This document shows positions 11,207 to 24,371 of a stretch of DNA of 64,000 nt, piece by piece. The stretch lies in NCBI GenBank assembly GCA_947095535.1, contig OX352773.1:215594093-215658092 (forward strand), given 5' to 3'. The notes below the pieces were generated by a model. That model worked only from the letters and a program-made list of their open reading frames with translations. It was not told the origin of the DNA and did not search any database. The stretch is from Poecilobothrus nobilitatus. Taxonomy: Eukaryota; Arthropoda; Insecta; Diptera; Dolichopodidae. A program made the translations under genes and the position numbers. Every line of letters begins with the position of its first letter. Position 1 is the stretch's first letter.

Positions 11207-13072
11207 TCGCCATCGCATCATATCAAATCGAATTACAACATAATAAAATAAAGGAATAATATATATAACTTTTGTATAAGATAATATACCTAGATAAATA
11301 AAAATATAAATTTTATATAATAATATATATTTATAGGGCGTATAAATAAAAATATTTGTGTTTCATAATATTGTACGATCAAGCACAGCAACTAATCAAC
11401 CACTTAATGAAACTAAAATTATTTCTGAACTTGAACCTTGATTAAATATGAATAATAAATAACTTAGTGGCACTATTCTGCTTATAGAAGCGGAAATATA
11501 AAAAATAAAAATAAAAAACTCTAAAAAAAATCCTATGGAATATTTTATTTATAACACTTTTCATTATCAAGGAATTGAAAAATTTTACAATTGTGATACA
11601 AGACATTTTGAAATTTAATATATTCTTGTCTATACCAGATAAAGACAAAACGATAAGAAAGAATTATTGGTGGTTAAACATATCAGAGTAAAGAATAAAT
11701 CTTTTTTGTAAATTTTGTAGTATTAAGAATAGGACAGTTAGTGTTAAGGATAGGTTAAGTTAGGTTAGGGCTTTTTATTTAAAACAAAAATAGAGATTTT
11801 ACATTGACTTTTGTCTAATTTTTACAATGGCTTAAAAAAGAAAAAAATATTACAAATAATAATAAATATGAATTAAAAATAAATATAGTTTAAGACAAAA
11901 ATTTAACTTACAAAAAACTTAATGTTTTTTACATGTTAAAAAAAAAAAAAACCTTTTTGTTAACTTTTTTTTTGTAGGTTAAGATAGACTAAGACTGTAC
12001 ACAAACAATAAAATAAAAAGTTAAAACAAAAAAAAAAAAAAAAAAATTTAATATATTCTTCAAAAAAAATTTTTCAAAATAATTTTATAATATTAGACAT
12101 ACATTTTATCATACATTTAACTAACAATTTTCACCCTCAATAAAGATTTATACCACAAAACTACTCTATTACTACATTATAATATGTCTAACTATACTCT
12201 ATTGTTACATAATAATTTTTCCTTTTTTGTATTACACTTTTGCGTAATATCCACTCTTTATATTATTTAAGCATTAATCGTTTCAAATTTCACAGCTTGT
12301 ATAACGTTAACTCTATAATATAAGTAATTAACAAAATAAAATAAAATAAAAGAAAAATTTTGTTTTGTTTTTTTAATTAATAATAATAAATTTTTTATTC
12401 TTAAAAACCTTCACTTAATTTTTTTTTTTTTTTAAATATGAAAATTTTTATAACGATGAAAAATAAACTTTGTAAAATTAATTACAATAACTCCATTATA
12501 TGAATTTCCTTTTTATTTTTTCACATTTTTCTTATTTTTTAAATTACTACTTTTTAAAATAATTATTTTTTTAATTTTAATTTTTTTTTTCTTTTTTTTT
12601 TTTTGAAGAATGTTTGTGCGAATATGTTTTATTGCATACTATTTTAAGAGGAGGACAAAATAAATACAAAGAATAGAAAATTAAAAAGAAAAACAAATAA
12701 GAAAATAAAAATATGTTTATATAGAAGAGAATTTCCCAGAAAAGTGTCATACATGATTACTTTTCACATAAATCTTGTAAGAAGAAATTTTTCTTTGGTT
12801 TTATTTTTCCCAGTTTATTTTAATTTTTTTTTTTTTTTTTTAATATACGTACTTTATTTATATTTTTATGTTTATTTTTTAACTTGTTTTTTATTTTTAT
12901 TTTTAAAAAATGATTACTTATTTTTTTATTTTTTTTTATTTCTTTTTATCAAGTACAGAATGGTAGGAAAAAGATAATTCAGAAATACTCATTCTTATTC
13001 GAAAAATTATTTTTTTTTTTAGAATTGATTAGATGCGAAACGCTTAAATTATATATTTAAAACAAAATGATT
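11207..13072. other. AT-rich, homopolymer-rich non-coding stretch
   Basis: No gene or recognisable element. Very long T and A runs occur at 11941-12050, 12419-12435 and 12580-12605. A small GGTTAAGTTAGGTTAGGG patch near 11750 was considered as telomere-like and rejected. Confidence 0.6.
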
Positions 13073-13128
13073 AATTATTTTTCCTTCGCACTTCTATAAG
13101 GAGCATAGAGCATCCACTAAATCATTTA
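13073..13128 (-). repeat. Short interspersed repeat E, copy 1
   Basis: CTTCTATAAGGAGCATAG followed by AGCATCCACTAAATCATT on the + strand. Closely similar copies occur at 29870-29985 and 47805-47905. In the last two, a T run precedes the block, so the poly-A tail and element direction appear to be on the minus strand. The family is unidentified. Confidence 0.6.
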
Positions 13129-13140
13129 TTATTATTTTCT

Positions 13141-13302
13141 TTTTTTTTAATGCATTTCCCTGCCTTTCCTGTTCAGGCGTGGATGTAATTATCGTAAGGG
13201 AGAATAACTCTTACGACGTGTGTGGGATTCGAACCCACACTCCTTCGGTGTTTACATAATATTTTATACGCTCTTACCTAACCCACTAGGCCACCCAGGC
13301 CC
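13141..13302 (-). repeat. tRNA-derived SINE, family 1 copy (minus)
   Basis: Read on the minus strand it begins GGGCCTGGGTGGCCTAGTGG (Pol III A box). It carries GGGTTCGAATCCC (B box), then TCGTAAGAGTTATTC, and ends ...GAAATGCATTAAAAAAAA. The copy at 24220-24371 has the same order and near-identical sequence. The promoter boxes and A-rich tail define a SINE and not a working tRNA gene: no acceptor stem closes. Confidence 0.85.
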
Positions 13303-16300
13303 TTATTATTTATTTTATAATTAGTTTAAAAATATTATAATAATTGTGTTAATATTCTTAAGGATGTACTGTTATTTTTTGAAAAAGCACTAATCCATCC
13401 ACTGACCATATATTTTCACTACTTAAATAAATATGTGAAGAACAAAAATATGTAGTAAAAAAATACATTTAATGAGTATAAATACTACAGAATATTATAA
13501 AACATAAACTATAGTTTAGAAAGTATATTGCATACTTATAATAAAATACAATAATAGTTAATAGTCTAGTCTTACAATGATTTGACTTTATTTTTATTTT
13601 GACTTATTATTGAATTATCAATTTGATTTTACATTTTATTTCTTACTTCGCTTTTTCATCTATACTTTTTCTTAAAATAAAAATGTTTTTTTTAAATAAA
13701 AAGAAAAAAGAAAGACAATGCATAGTTGTAAACGTTAAAAAATTTTCCATTTTTAACTCTTTTGGATAAACAGAAATAGTAGTAAGTGTAGCTAGGTATT
13801 TAGGTTGTAAGAGACTGCAGATGCACACTTAAGCTGGATTAGGCCTGTTATGATATTCGGTATCAGTTTTCCACCTAATTAAACCACTGAACGTTTTAAA
13901 CCACTCTGTAAACACTCTATATTTTTCATATTCTGACAAACACAAACCAGCAAACATTAATTTTATTTTATTTTATTTTTGCTTTTTTTTTTTTTTTTTT
14001 GTTCCTCACCCATTCTAATTTAATATTAATGAAATTCAAAAAGTAGATATAAACTATACATTACTATCCATATAGCTGCAGATGTACAGTTTATATTCAA
14101 AAAATGTTGTTTAAATAAATGTTTTGTGGTTATATTAGTTACTTTTATAAGATTACATATAACCACACACACGCATATATATACATATATATATATATAA
14201 AACCATATATATATAATTCTTAAATAAAAAATATTCATATCCTGTATTTAATGAATAAATAGTATAAAAGACCCATACTCTATTCTGAAACAGAATACAT
14301 ATTATTTGAATTAAGTTATTAAGTATATGTATATAAAATAGTGGTACATATTTGCAGATACATATTTACTATATGAATAAAATTAAATTTTAGCAATTCA
14401 AGGTGATATGAATAAGAAAATAACATTAAACAAAAGTTTATTTTTAATTTTTATTTTTAAACTAATTTGCACATAAGTTTTTCTAAAGAAAAGTTTACAT
14501 ACTCTTTTCTTATTTTGTAGTTTTTCACTAAGTTTGTTTTTCATTTATTTTCTTTAATATTACAAAAAAAAAAAAAAAAAAAAACCAAAGGAAAGTAAGA
14601 ATATTGCGTATAAAATGGGTTCTTACACACAAAAAAATCATAAAAAAAAAATAATATTAAGAAAATCGAAATTTTCATATCCTCTACAAAAAAAAAATTT
14701 TGTGTATAAAAATGTGAAAAAGATTTAATGGTACCCATTCTCTTGACTTTCTTTTCTATTTAATTTTATTTTTATATAAAATAAGGAAATGTCAAAGTGT
14801 AAAATTTTTTTTTTTTTAGTTGAAGATACTCTTCAAATGACATTAAAGTTTATTTTAAATTCATAGAAGGAGAATAGAAATTTTTGATATATATTTTGTA
14901 TATTTTTTATACTTGTATATTTGTTATAAAATATCATAATTAAAAGAAAATTGGTTGAGTGTTTTTAAGTTAATTATTTTTTAATAGAATTAAGAATTTT
15001 TAAAGTTAAATTTAAAGAAAAAAAAAAATTTTTTTTTTTATTATTATTAAAAATATAAATTACTTATGAGATTGACTTTATATACGATTTATAAATCAAA
15101 ATTATAATTTTAAATTAATTTTAAATATTAATTTTAATCATTTAATTAAACGTTAATTCAGTTTAAAATATGTAGTATCTTTTAAATACAAATATTTTAA
15201 CAGTTTTTAGATATTTATTTTAGTGTATTTTACACATCCTTGCAGGCAATTGTCATATTCAACGGGTAAAAAAATGTGCCATCAGCTTTCTTAAAAATTA
15301 TTTTTTTATATAAAAATAAATAAATTATTTAGTTCTGAATCCTAATTGTTTTCCATGTTTTTTGATATTTATTGATTATAGCTTAAAAAACAACGAGTTC
15401 CCTTAAGAAGCAAACTTACTATTAAATCGTTACAATATTTTCCCTAAATTGCATACTTTTAGGTATGAAAAATTTGTCCCATTCTTTTCTATCGTTTTTA
15501 TAGAAATGTGAAAGTAGTTCTGCTTAAAAATCTTCAAATATCAAATAACAAGTATATATAAAGGAATATTTTTATTTCGGTCTATAAAATTCCTCATAAT
15601 ATATTATGAAAAAAGGAAAAAATCGACATCATAAGCCTTAGAAATAGAAATATATTAAATATATACTTATAAACCTACACAAAATATTAAAGAATCAAAA
15701 ATTTTATTATGCGATTTTATTTTTATTTTAACAAATGTTAAGCGGATTACAGAATTAAATACCTAAATTAATTCTTTTCATTTGAATTTTTTTTTTTTTT
15801 TTTACTAAATACTCATTTTTTGAGTTAAATCCATTAAAATCTGTAAAAGTTAAAGGAAATATTTTTATTATAATTGTATGAATATTAACAATTATAATTG
15901 TTTTTAATTGTGGAAAGGATTAAAGTATAAAAAAAGAATTAAAAATAGTAAAAGTGTAAATGTGAGAAATAAAAATACGGAAAGATAAAGTGATCTTGAA
16001 TTATAAAATATGTATTACGAGTAAAAAACTCCTTAAACATTAAAAAAAAACCCATAAAAAAGTGACTGGCATAATTCAACCAAATTTACAACAAAACCAT
16101 TTAAGAAAATAAAAACTTATTAAATAATAGAAATTCAAAGAAAAGGTCGTAAGAATTTTTAAGACTCAATTTTTTATTTAAAAAAAAAAACAAAAATGTC
16201 CACTAAGGGAGTTGGGAATATGATATCAAAAATAACCCCTTGGTAGTGTCAAATACCTACTTAATACTTACTGATGAAATCTCCAACTACTAATGCACTA

Positions 16301-17577
16301 TATTGGCTAGGGAGTAGGAATAGAAAAGGATAGGATAATGATGCCGAAACTTAGAATTGGGGTGTGGGACTGTAAGGTAATATAGCGTTCTTTTAATGCT
16401 TAAGTTAAATCATTTTTATATAACTGAAATACCATCTGATTGTTTTGCTACACAATAAAGTTAAAAAACAAATAGTAATTCAATTGAATATAAGTAAATT
16501 TCTTGTGTAGTAAACAACTGAATAATTAAAAAAAAAAAAATTATGAAAAAAGTATCCATAAATGATTTTTACTTTAATTATTTATTAAAATTTTATTTAA
16601 TCTCTTTCTTAAATTGATTCAATAAATTTAATATAAGTTAATTATTTTGTTTCACAACTGTTTAATTTGCTAATCTCAGAAATATATTTGTCTAGGTAGT
16701 TGGACATTATAGTTTAACCTTTACTGAGGAGCTTAATAGTATTGAATGGACAAAACACTTTAACTAAAGTTTTTACAGTATTGTAAAAAAGAAAATGTGC
16801 TAATGATTGCATGTAAATATGTCTAAATATATTTCTCATGAAAAGCTGTTTAATATTAAGTTTCTATCATTAATCACTTTTTAAATTGAAGTTTTCTATA
16901 CTATATGAAGCCGATAGAATGTTTGATTATATTTTACTATAGCTAGATTGTCAGATCCTTTTCAAACTCTTTCAAACATATATAAAGGTATATATAAAAA
17001 TATTCAGTTATGGCGCGGGTTAACGATGATGTCACTAAGGCGGTTAAATAGCCCCTCCAAGTTTAATTTTATGCTTCATATTTTTTTATTAAATCTCTAG
17101 CTAATGTATCTCAAAGGGCAGACAAAATAAGAAATATATATCCATAATCCAATCATCATTCGTTTTCAGCAATAATTGATCTTAAAGGACAAAAAATTAT
17201 TTCAATAAAATATGCTTTGATTTTTTATACGGGGGACATTAATGTAATTTAATAGCATAATTTGAAAGGGAAATATATATTAGTTTTGAAATACTAAAAA
17301 CTAAGAAAGTTAAAAACGAAAGAGATAAAGAATTCTAAGCGTCTATTCTTTTTCTAAATGACATACGATTTTACAAGTTTGTTCCCAAAGCTTAGAATAT
17401 TCTGTTAAACAGAAAAACCGTTAGAAAAAAAAAAACAAATTTAAACTATATATTAACGTACTATTAGAATTGATGTGAACATTCTTAAATTTATCTAATT
17501 ATAGTAACAATTTTACAGCCTTTAGTTTTTTATTAAATAATAGAGTTTACTACTAAACATAAGAGGAATGAAAAAAT
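13303..17577. other. AT-rich non-coding stretch
   Basis: No gene recognised. Several TA-rich simple tracts (for example 14175-14215) and long T runs. A patch of higher complexity at about 16205-16380 and another at 16985-17055 did not translate into anything recognisable. Confidence 0.55.
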
Positions 17578-18142
17578 ATTGTTAAACAAGGCAAAATGTA
17601 AACCAACGGTTTTTAAAAGGGCACATTTCCAAAAGATAATACAAACTGTTTAGAATTGTGACTTGCACCAAAATCTGAAAATTTCATATAAGAAAAAAAT
17701 GTGAAAATAGGACTTTTTTGCAATTTTGAGGGGCTGTACATCCGGAACCCTATATGACTACGAAAAGCTGTTAATACGCGTAAAAATATATTACTGAAGC
17801 TTTAATTTTTATATTTTTCCGAAGAAAAATTTGTACAGATGCCTAAGTTACATGTGTCTAAAAATAACAAATTTCCCATTTTTGAGCCCTAATAGGTCTT
17901 AAACAGGTGGTACAAAAAAATTTCTAAATAAACTTATACTAATTGTTAAAATTCTTTCTTACCTCAAAATTTCAAGCCCCTATCTAAAACTGTGCTGGAA
18001 TTATGAAGGTAGAAAAATCATGCAAAATTTGGTTTTCACATAACGGTAAATTTAAATTTTAAATTTAAAAAATATATACAATAGACGGACAGAGTGAAAT
18101 TAATAGGCACAATTTTTCAAAATTTTTTTTGGAAATGTGCTA
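17578..18142 (+). mobile_element. Repeat family B, left arm of a large inverted pair
   Basis: Starts TTAAACAAGGCAAAATGTAA and then AACGGTTTTTAAAAGGGCAC. It proceeds through GGGGCTGTACATCCGGAACC and ends at GGACAGAGTGAAATTAATAG followed by a GTGCTAAAAATG terminus. The same order runs in reverse at 18828-19605. About 250 bases present in the right arm near 18894-19200 are missing here. Related copies lie at 32.0, 35.6, 40.0, 43.2 and 48.1 kb. It is non-coding. Confidence 0.75.
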
Positions 18143-18827
18143 AAAATGGCCAACATCTAAAGGTTTCTAAGAGTTTTAATTAATCTTATATATTATTTGT
18201 AATTTTTGTTAAACATATAAAGAAACATTTTTTACATTACAGAATCCTGTAATTAAAATAAATTATTTTAAATTCCTGTAATTTATAATACCTATATACT
18301 GGTAAAAAAAATTCTAATATAAATAAAACATTTTATAGGTACTAAAAATATAAATCATTTTTAAGAGAACTAAATTATCTAAAGAATGTAAATGTAAAGA
18401 ATAATAATTTTATAATATTTATATGAAAAGAGCTTAAATTTTTGACCAATATAATACCACGTTATTTTTAACTAACAAATTATTTCCTTATATTATAAAA
18501 TAGAATGTTTATATATAGATTATTCTATTGTTATTAGTGGCAGCTTTAAAATAATTCCAAAATTTTCTTACAAAATACATTCAACACACTTTATGATTTA
18601 ATTCAGTATAACGAAAGAGAACCAACATTTCAAAAACGACACAAATAAAGAAGTAATTCTACATTTTAAATATAAAACAACCACATAATTGTATACATTT
18701 AAAAACAAACAAATTCTAAAATGTCACTTATAAGGTATTAATATTACAGAAAATTTTAAATTTGTTTATAAGAAGTAAACTATATCTTTTTAAATGAATT
18801 AAAAATAAACTATTTGCTCATTTTGAG

Positions 18828-19605
18828 CACATTTCCAAAAAAAACTTTTTGAAAAAATGTGCCTATTAGTTTCACACTGTCCGTGCGTGCGTCTGTCCGT
18901 ATGTTTACAAAACTTCTACACCGTTAAAGATGGAAAAAAAAAATTTAACCATGGGTAGGTCTCATAAAAAAATTGATTTTGTGGAACAAATTTTTCATGT
19001 AACCCCATCCATCAGGGAACTACAGCTCCTGAAACTTTGAAAAAGCCCTATTTTTAAATACGTATATTTCATGTTCCGCTTAACATTTTTTCAATCTGTA
19101 AACGCCATTCGACAGCAATTCTTTTACCTTTGTAAATCAATATCAAAATTATATATATTTAATTTTACTAAATTAAAAATACTTTTTAATTTAGTATTTA
19201 AATTTACTGTTATATGAAAACCAAATTTTTCATGATTTTTCTACCTTCATAACTCCAGCACGCTTTTAGATAGAGGTTAGAAATTTTGAATCAAGAAAGA
19301 ACTTTTAGAATTAGTAAAATCTTCCTCAGAAAATTTTTTTGGATCACTCCTTGTTTATTAGCTATTAGAGCCCAAAAATAGAAAATTTGCTATTTTTAAA
19401 CACCTGTAACTTAGGCACCTGTACAAATTTTTCTTCGGTAAGATTAATACTCCATTAAATCCCCTCAAAATTGCAAAAAAGTTCTATTTTCACATTTTTC
19501 TTATATGAAATTTGGTGCCAGTCACAATTCTAAACAGTTTGTATTATCTTTTGGAAATGTGCACTTTTAAAAACCGTTATTTTACATTCTGTCTTGTTTA
19601 ATTTT
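18828..19605 (-). mobile_element. Repeat family B, right arm of the inverted pair
   Basis: The reverse complement of the arm at 17578-18142, and longer. It begins TTGAGCACATTTCC, has TTTCACACTGTCC with GTGCGT/GTCC tracts, and includes a segment CTACACCGTTAAAGATGG. It ends AAAAACCGTTATTTTACATT and a TCTTGTTTAA terminus that mirrors the left end. This is either one foldback element of ~2.0 kb with a deleted left arm, or two opposed insertions. The spacer between the arms (18143-18827) is plain AT-rich sequence. Confidence 0.75.
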
Positions 19606-19653
19606 ATATCTGTTCTATTTGCTTTTGTACACAATTTTTTTTTTCTCCTTGTC

Positions 19654-19689
19654 CTTCTCTCTTTCTCTCTCTCTCTCTCTCTGCCTCTT
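19654..19689. repeat. (CT)n-rich simple repeat
   Basis: A TCTCTCTTTCTCTCTCTCTC run just outside the right arm of the family-B inverted pair. Confidence 0.9.
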
Positions 19690-21681
19690 CTTTAAATGTA
19701 AATAAAGATATAATATATTAAATTATAATCCTTTTTTCATTATCCTTTTAATTTTCATTTTTATCATTACTGTTATTACTATTATTATTATACTACTATT
19801 GTTACCAATTTTTATATCCTTTTATTTTTTGCCTTTCAAAAATTTTTTTTTTTTTTTGTTAATGTTATATTTGAAAATTTTAGTCATAGTAGTATAAAAC
19901 TAAGAAACCAAACAACTAATCAAGTAACCAACATAATACAAATCCACATTTTATTTGTATTAAAATAATTGTTAGACAGTGTTCATCCAACTCTATATTA
20001 TAATTCTTGTTCATAGATACTTGTTTTTTTTTTTTTTTTTTAAATAAAATTATAAAAAGGATATTAAAAAAAATAAGAGGATAACAAATATTATTATTTT
20101 TTTTTTTTTTTTGTTTTTTTGTAATATCAACAAAAAAAATTTGCTATTCTTTTTGTTCTATGGTTAATCTAAATAACTGCAATAAATATACAATATATAT
20201 TATATGTATATATATGTATATTTTTTTTTTAATTTTTTATGATAATATCTTCCCCTATTCATATGGTATGTATTTAGGTGACCATATCCTTTTGAATATA
20301 ATTGAATGTATGTATTATCCTTTTTTAAAACAAAAACTTATTCTGTTAAACAAAAATAAAAAAAAAACAATAATAAAATATAGGCAATACCTCCGTAAAA
20401 TAACTTCAATTTAAATGGATTATTTCTATAATTAATATTTTATAAACTCAATGTCAAATCTTTTAAAAGATTTTTGACAAGAACGACAACCAATCAATTT
20501 AAATTTTTTTATAGTTTCTTTAGAAGACTAAACGAAAAAAATGAATCAAAGATTATTGAATGATCTTTAATTTTAAAATCTTTCTCTTGATTTTTTTTTT
20601 TTTGTTTTTTTGAAAGATTAATGAAAGAGTGGAAAACATAAGAAGTGTTATTAAAAATTACATATTTTAGGAATAAAGACTATACATACTTATAAGAACT
20701 CAGATAATTTTCGATGTATTTAAGAAAGATAAAGATATCCTTAAAAGAAAGATTCCATAATCAGGTCAAAATATTATACAAAATATAAAAATTTAATGTA
20801 AATGAAATAGAACAATACTATTATACTACGGATACTTGTAACGTAACCATATCTGAAATAAAAAGATTGATTTATTTCCTCGTTTTATGTGGTATATGGA
20901 AATCAAAATGAAGAAATAAATAAATAAATAAATTCCAACTAAGGAAATAAAACTTGGAAAATTTGTTATAGTTTTAATATTCGATATTATCCGTTAACTG
21001 ACTTTTGAAAGTATTAATTATGCACAAATTTTATTTTGGTTACGATCTATATTCATTAACTAGGAAGTGGCCGTGACCAATGAAAACCTCTTTAGATTTT
21101 CGCTAGTAATCATTTTAAAATAATATTAGATCAGTGACCAACCAAATGATTAGATATAGACCAGGAAAATTTATTATAAGTAGCACTAGATAAATTTTCC
21201 ATTGCCTAGATATATTAAAAGGTTTTCTCGCATCAGTTCGAATTAAGAAAATCTCGTACTTTTGCTTTTTTTTTTTTTTTGAAATATTTTCTGAAGAATT
21301 TTCTTAAGTTCTAAATGATAAATTGTGACCATTGTAAGTTGTGACTTTTAAAACTCTTATAATTATTAATCTTTAAATATTTTTTTACTTTTAATATTTC
21401 AAAAAATTTTAATTTGACAAAATTTACAAAATGAAAATAAAAACTATAAAACTATCGATATAGAAAGATTTCAACTATACCATTCCGGAGTTTTATTTGG
21501 AACTTAACCCAAAAATAAAATTTAAATAACATGAATGAAGTTATGAATAGAAATTTAAATATTATTATGTTTACTTATATACTTATAAATTCTCTATTTT
21601 GTTTTTTATTCTTTTTGTTTTCTTTTTTTTTGTTTTTATATGTAACACATAATTATAATTTTTTCTATTGTATTTTTCTAG
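19690..21681. other. AT-rich non-coding stretch, intron upstream of Dpr exon
   Basis: Inferred intron of the Dpr gene, since the exon at 21682 begins in mid-codon and needs a donor upstream. No upstream exon with the expected Ig1 start (cysteine of strand B, tryptophan of strand C) was found in the window. The final 60 bases give a T-rich polypyrimidine tract before the acceptor. Confidence 0.55.
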
Positions 21682-21842
21682 ATCTGTATTCATCGCTGAC
21701 CAAAGATTTTTAGCGTTGCAACAGTCAGATAACAGTTGGACATTACAAATAAAATATGTTCAAGCTCGTGATGCTGGTATATATGAATGTCAAGTGTCAA
21801 CAGAACCGAAAGTTAGTGCTAAAGTCTATCTTCAAGTGGTTG
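21682..21842 (+). CDS. dpr: Dpr-family gene, exon encoding second half of Ig domain 1
   Basis: An internal exon of 161 bases: the last base of a split codon, 53 full codons, then the first base of the next. The acceptor is TTTTTCTAG at 21681 and the donor is G|GTAAGT at 21843. The translation includes SVFIADQRFLALQ, WTLQIKYVQARDAGIYECQV and STEPKVSAKVYLQVV. The W-x-L-x-I and D-A-G-x-Y-E-C motifs are Ig strands E and F with the second cysteine of Ig1. This pattern is characteristic of insect Dpr proteins, which bind DIP partners at synapses to specify neuronal wiring. FIADQRF and STEPKVSAKV match the Dpr15/16/17 subgroup from memory. Phase 1 at both ends fits the neighbouring exons. The assigned family is firm; the exact paralogue is not. 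Confidence 0.93.
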
Positions 21843-22374
21843 GTAAGTTAATTTTAATATATGTATATATACAATATATATGTACATACATATGTTTTTT
21901 TCTAAATGTTTCAATTTCATTGTTTCTTATAAACCAGTATCTAAAAAGTTTTCAAATCCTTTTATTTCAAATTTTTATTTCTTGTAGTTTTTTTATTTTT
22001 TTTTTTTTTTTTTAAACTGGGTAAATTAATGTGGTTATATTTTTTTATTTTATATTTGTTGGATTTATTCTGTTTGTTGTTTGAAAATTTGTTTTATTGT
22101 ATTAGAAGTGACTCCCATTTGTTTTGAAAATTGTTTTGAGGTTGTTTCTGATAAGTCATGGAATTCTATTTAATAAAAAAAAGAAAAAAGAAAAACATAA
22201 ACATTTTTTGAAAGTATTTTTTATTTTTATTTCATTAGGTTTATAGTGCAATAAACTTCACTTTAAAGTTGTTAGTTTTATTTTTTTTTTTTTTTTTGGG
22301 TTTTTTTTTTTTTAATTGTATGCATTTTTATACAGTGTTTCATTCATTCGAATCAACGTTTTGTTCCTAAAAAA

Positions 22375-22395
22375 GGCAAGGCAAGGCAAGGCAAG
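22375..22395. repeat. (GCAAG)n short tandem repeat
   Basis: About four copies of the pentamer GCAAG just downstream of the Ig1 exon, inside the intron. Confidence 0.9.
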
Positions 22396-24219
22396 TATCT
22401 AATATTTCAAGTAGTAAAATTGGTTGGTGGTAAAATGAATAGTAACAAAAAATAAAAAAAAAATAAAATTATTAGACTGGTGTTAAAAGAAAAAAAAAAA
22501 AGTTTTATACTACAAATCAAATAAAAATAATACAAATAATGGAAAAGAAAAATTAACAGCAAAAAAAAAACTTCTCTAACATTTTTGTTTAGTTTTTCAA
22601 GAGTTGTAATATTTTGTTAAGGGGGAGAAATTTTTAAGTGTAAATTGCAAAAAGTTTTTTTTTTTTTTTTAGTAGTTTCTACAATTTTTTTTCATAATAC
22701 AGAGTGAACTCATGCAATAAATTTAAGATAACAAAGAAATTTGAATTAATGTACTTGATTTTGTTAAATTATTGATACTTGAAAAATTAGTTTTGTAAAT
22801 TTTTTGAACTTTATCCTTAAAATTGTTTCGAAAATTTTTTTTTTTTTTTTATATTAAGGTCTTTTGTAAAAAATTATTATTCATAGTAAAATTCAATATG
22901 TTTATTTCGCCAAAAGCTTTTATGGTTAAATTTAAAAAAAGAACTTTAATTTATTACAATAAAAATATAGGGGTTCCATTATATCATCGTGAAAATGATT
23001 ACATTCGTAAGTTTAAGAACGTTTTAAAAAAATTTATAAAGAAAAAATGGAACAATTTTCTTTTAATCCTTTTTAGTTTTTTTTTTTTTTAGTTTGGAAT
23101 TTTTTATTTAAGAAAGTAGGTGGGAATCTCGAAAAACACCAATGGGATAAATGCATGAATTCTGTTTAGTAATGTTGAGCTTGAACCAATCAAATGCCAC
23201 CTCTCTTTTAAACCAAAAATTAGGTTACAATCTATAGTACAAAGTACTGCTCGGTTTGGGGATTAGAGAAAATAGGAATAAAAGGAAAATAGGTGGGAAA
23301 TGTCAAGATACTGGATGTTATCAAAAATGGTTTATAACATAGATGTAGATGTTCTCTACATGTTGATTAATAACTGTTAATTATTTTAAATTTAAATTTT
23401 TTAATATAATTATTAATCAAACGTGTGAAACGTTACTACATAAACTTAGTTTTAGAAACTAAATGTTTAGTGTTAACTCTAAATATTTTAAATGCTTTTT
23501 TTAATTTCTTCATTTAAACCTGCTAACTAAACAATAAATTTGTATCAAATATCCACTCTTATTGTTTGATATTAAATGGAGATGATTTTTTAAATAGTTA
23601 AAATGAAACACACCTTGGGAGACATGGTTTTGATAAACTTTTTTCAATGATTTCTACATATCGTAAAAAAAAAATCTTCCTTATAGTAGATAATCACATA
23701 CCTTTAAGGTCCTAAAAACTCTAATTCTCGAAAAAATATAACCAAAATAATAATATTTCACCCTGTATTTAGATAACAAACACAAAACTATTCCTGAAGT
23801 TGTATGAACTTTTTTAAATTAAAATTCTATATATTTTTTTAAGTCGATGTTGATATTAAAGAATTTTATGATGTTAATTTAAAAATTTTTTCCGTGTTTG
23901 TTTTTTTGTTGTGTTTAATTCAAATTCTAAATTAAAATAAAATTTTCTTAAAAAAAAACTTTAAAAAGATTAGTTAAAACTTAGTGTAAGAATAAAGAAA
24001 TACTTATAACGCATGAATGGTAAAAAATTGCCTTCCTATATTTCCAAATAAAACAAAATGAATAATTAAATTTTTACAATATTAATTAAAAAAACTTAAT
24101 ATATCTATATGTAATATGTATCATAGTTTGATTAAATAATAACGTGAACTTAAAAATTTTAGAAATTTTTAAACTCTTTAGGATTTTATAAATAATATAC
24201 CTAATTCATATTAAAATAA

Positions 24220-24371
24220 CGCCTCGGTGGCCTAGTGGGTAAGAGCGTATAAAATACGCTGTAAACACCGAGGTAGTGTGGGTTCGAATCCCATACACAT
24301 CGTAAGAGTTATTCCTCCTTACGACATTTCCAGCCACGCCTGAACAGGAAAGAGAAATGCATTAAAAAAAA
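24220..24371 (+). repeat. tRNA-derived SINE, family 1 copy (plus), best preserved
   Basis: Starts CGCCTCGGTGGCCTAGTGGG (A box). It continues TAAGAGCG, then GTGGGTTCGAATCCC (B box), the tRNA-unrelated body TCGTAAGAGTTATTC and CAGCCACGCCTGAACAGG, and ends GAAATGCATTAAAAAAA. The intact boxes make it the reference copy for the family. The minus-strand copies at 13141 and 45764 share both halves. Confidence 0.88.

Noticed and set aside
11745..11770. GGTTAAGTTAGGTTAGGG resembles insect TTAGG telomere repeat
   Set aside because: Only two or three imperfect units in an interstitial AT-rich region; chance is sufficient.
21668..22015. 115-codon ORF starting at ATG 21668
   Set aside because: The ATG and first codons are intronic polypyrimidine sequence upstream of the acceptor, and the tail after 21842 is intron; only 21682-21842 is coding.
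24220..24300. tRNA gene from A and B boxes
   Set aside because: No closing acceptor stem, and the same unit recurs with a conserved non-tRNA body and A-rich tail; it is a SINE.
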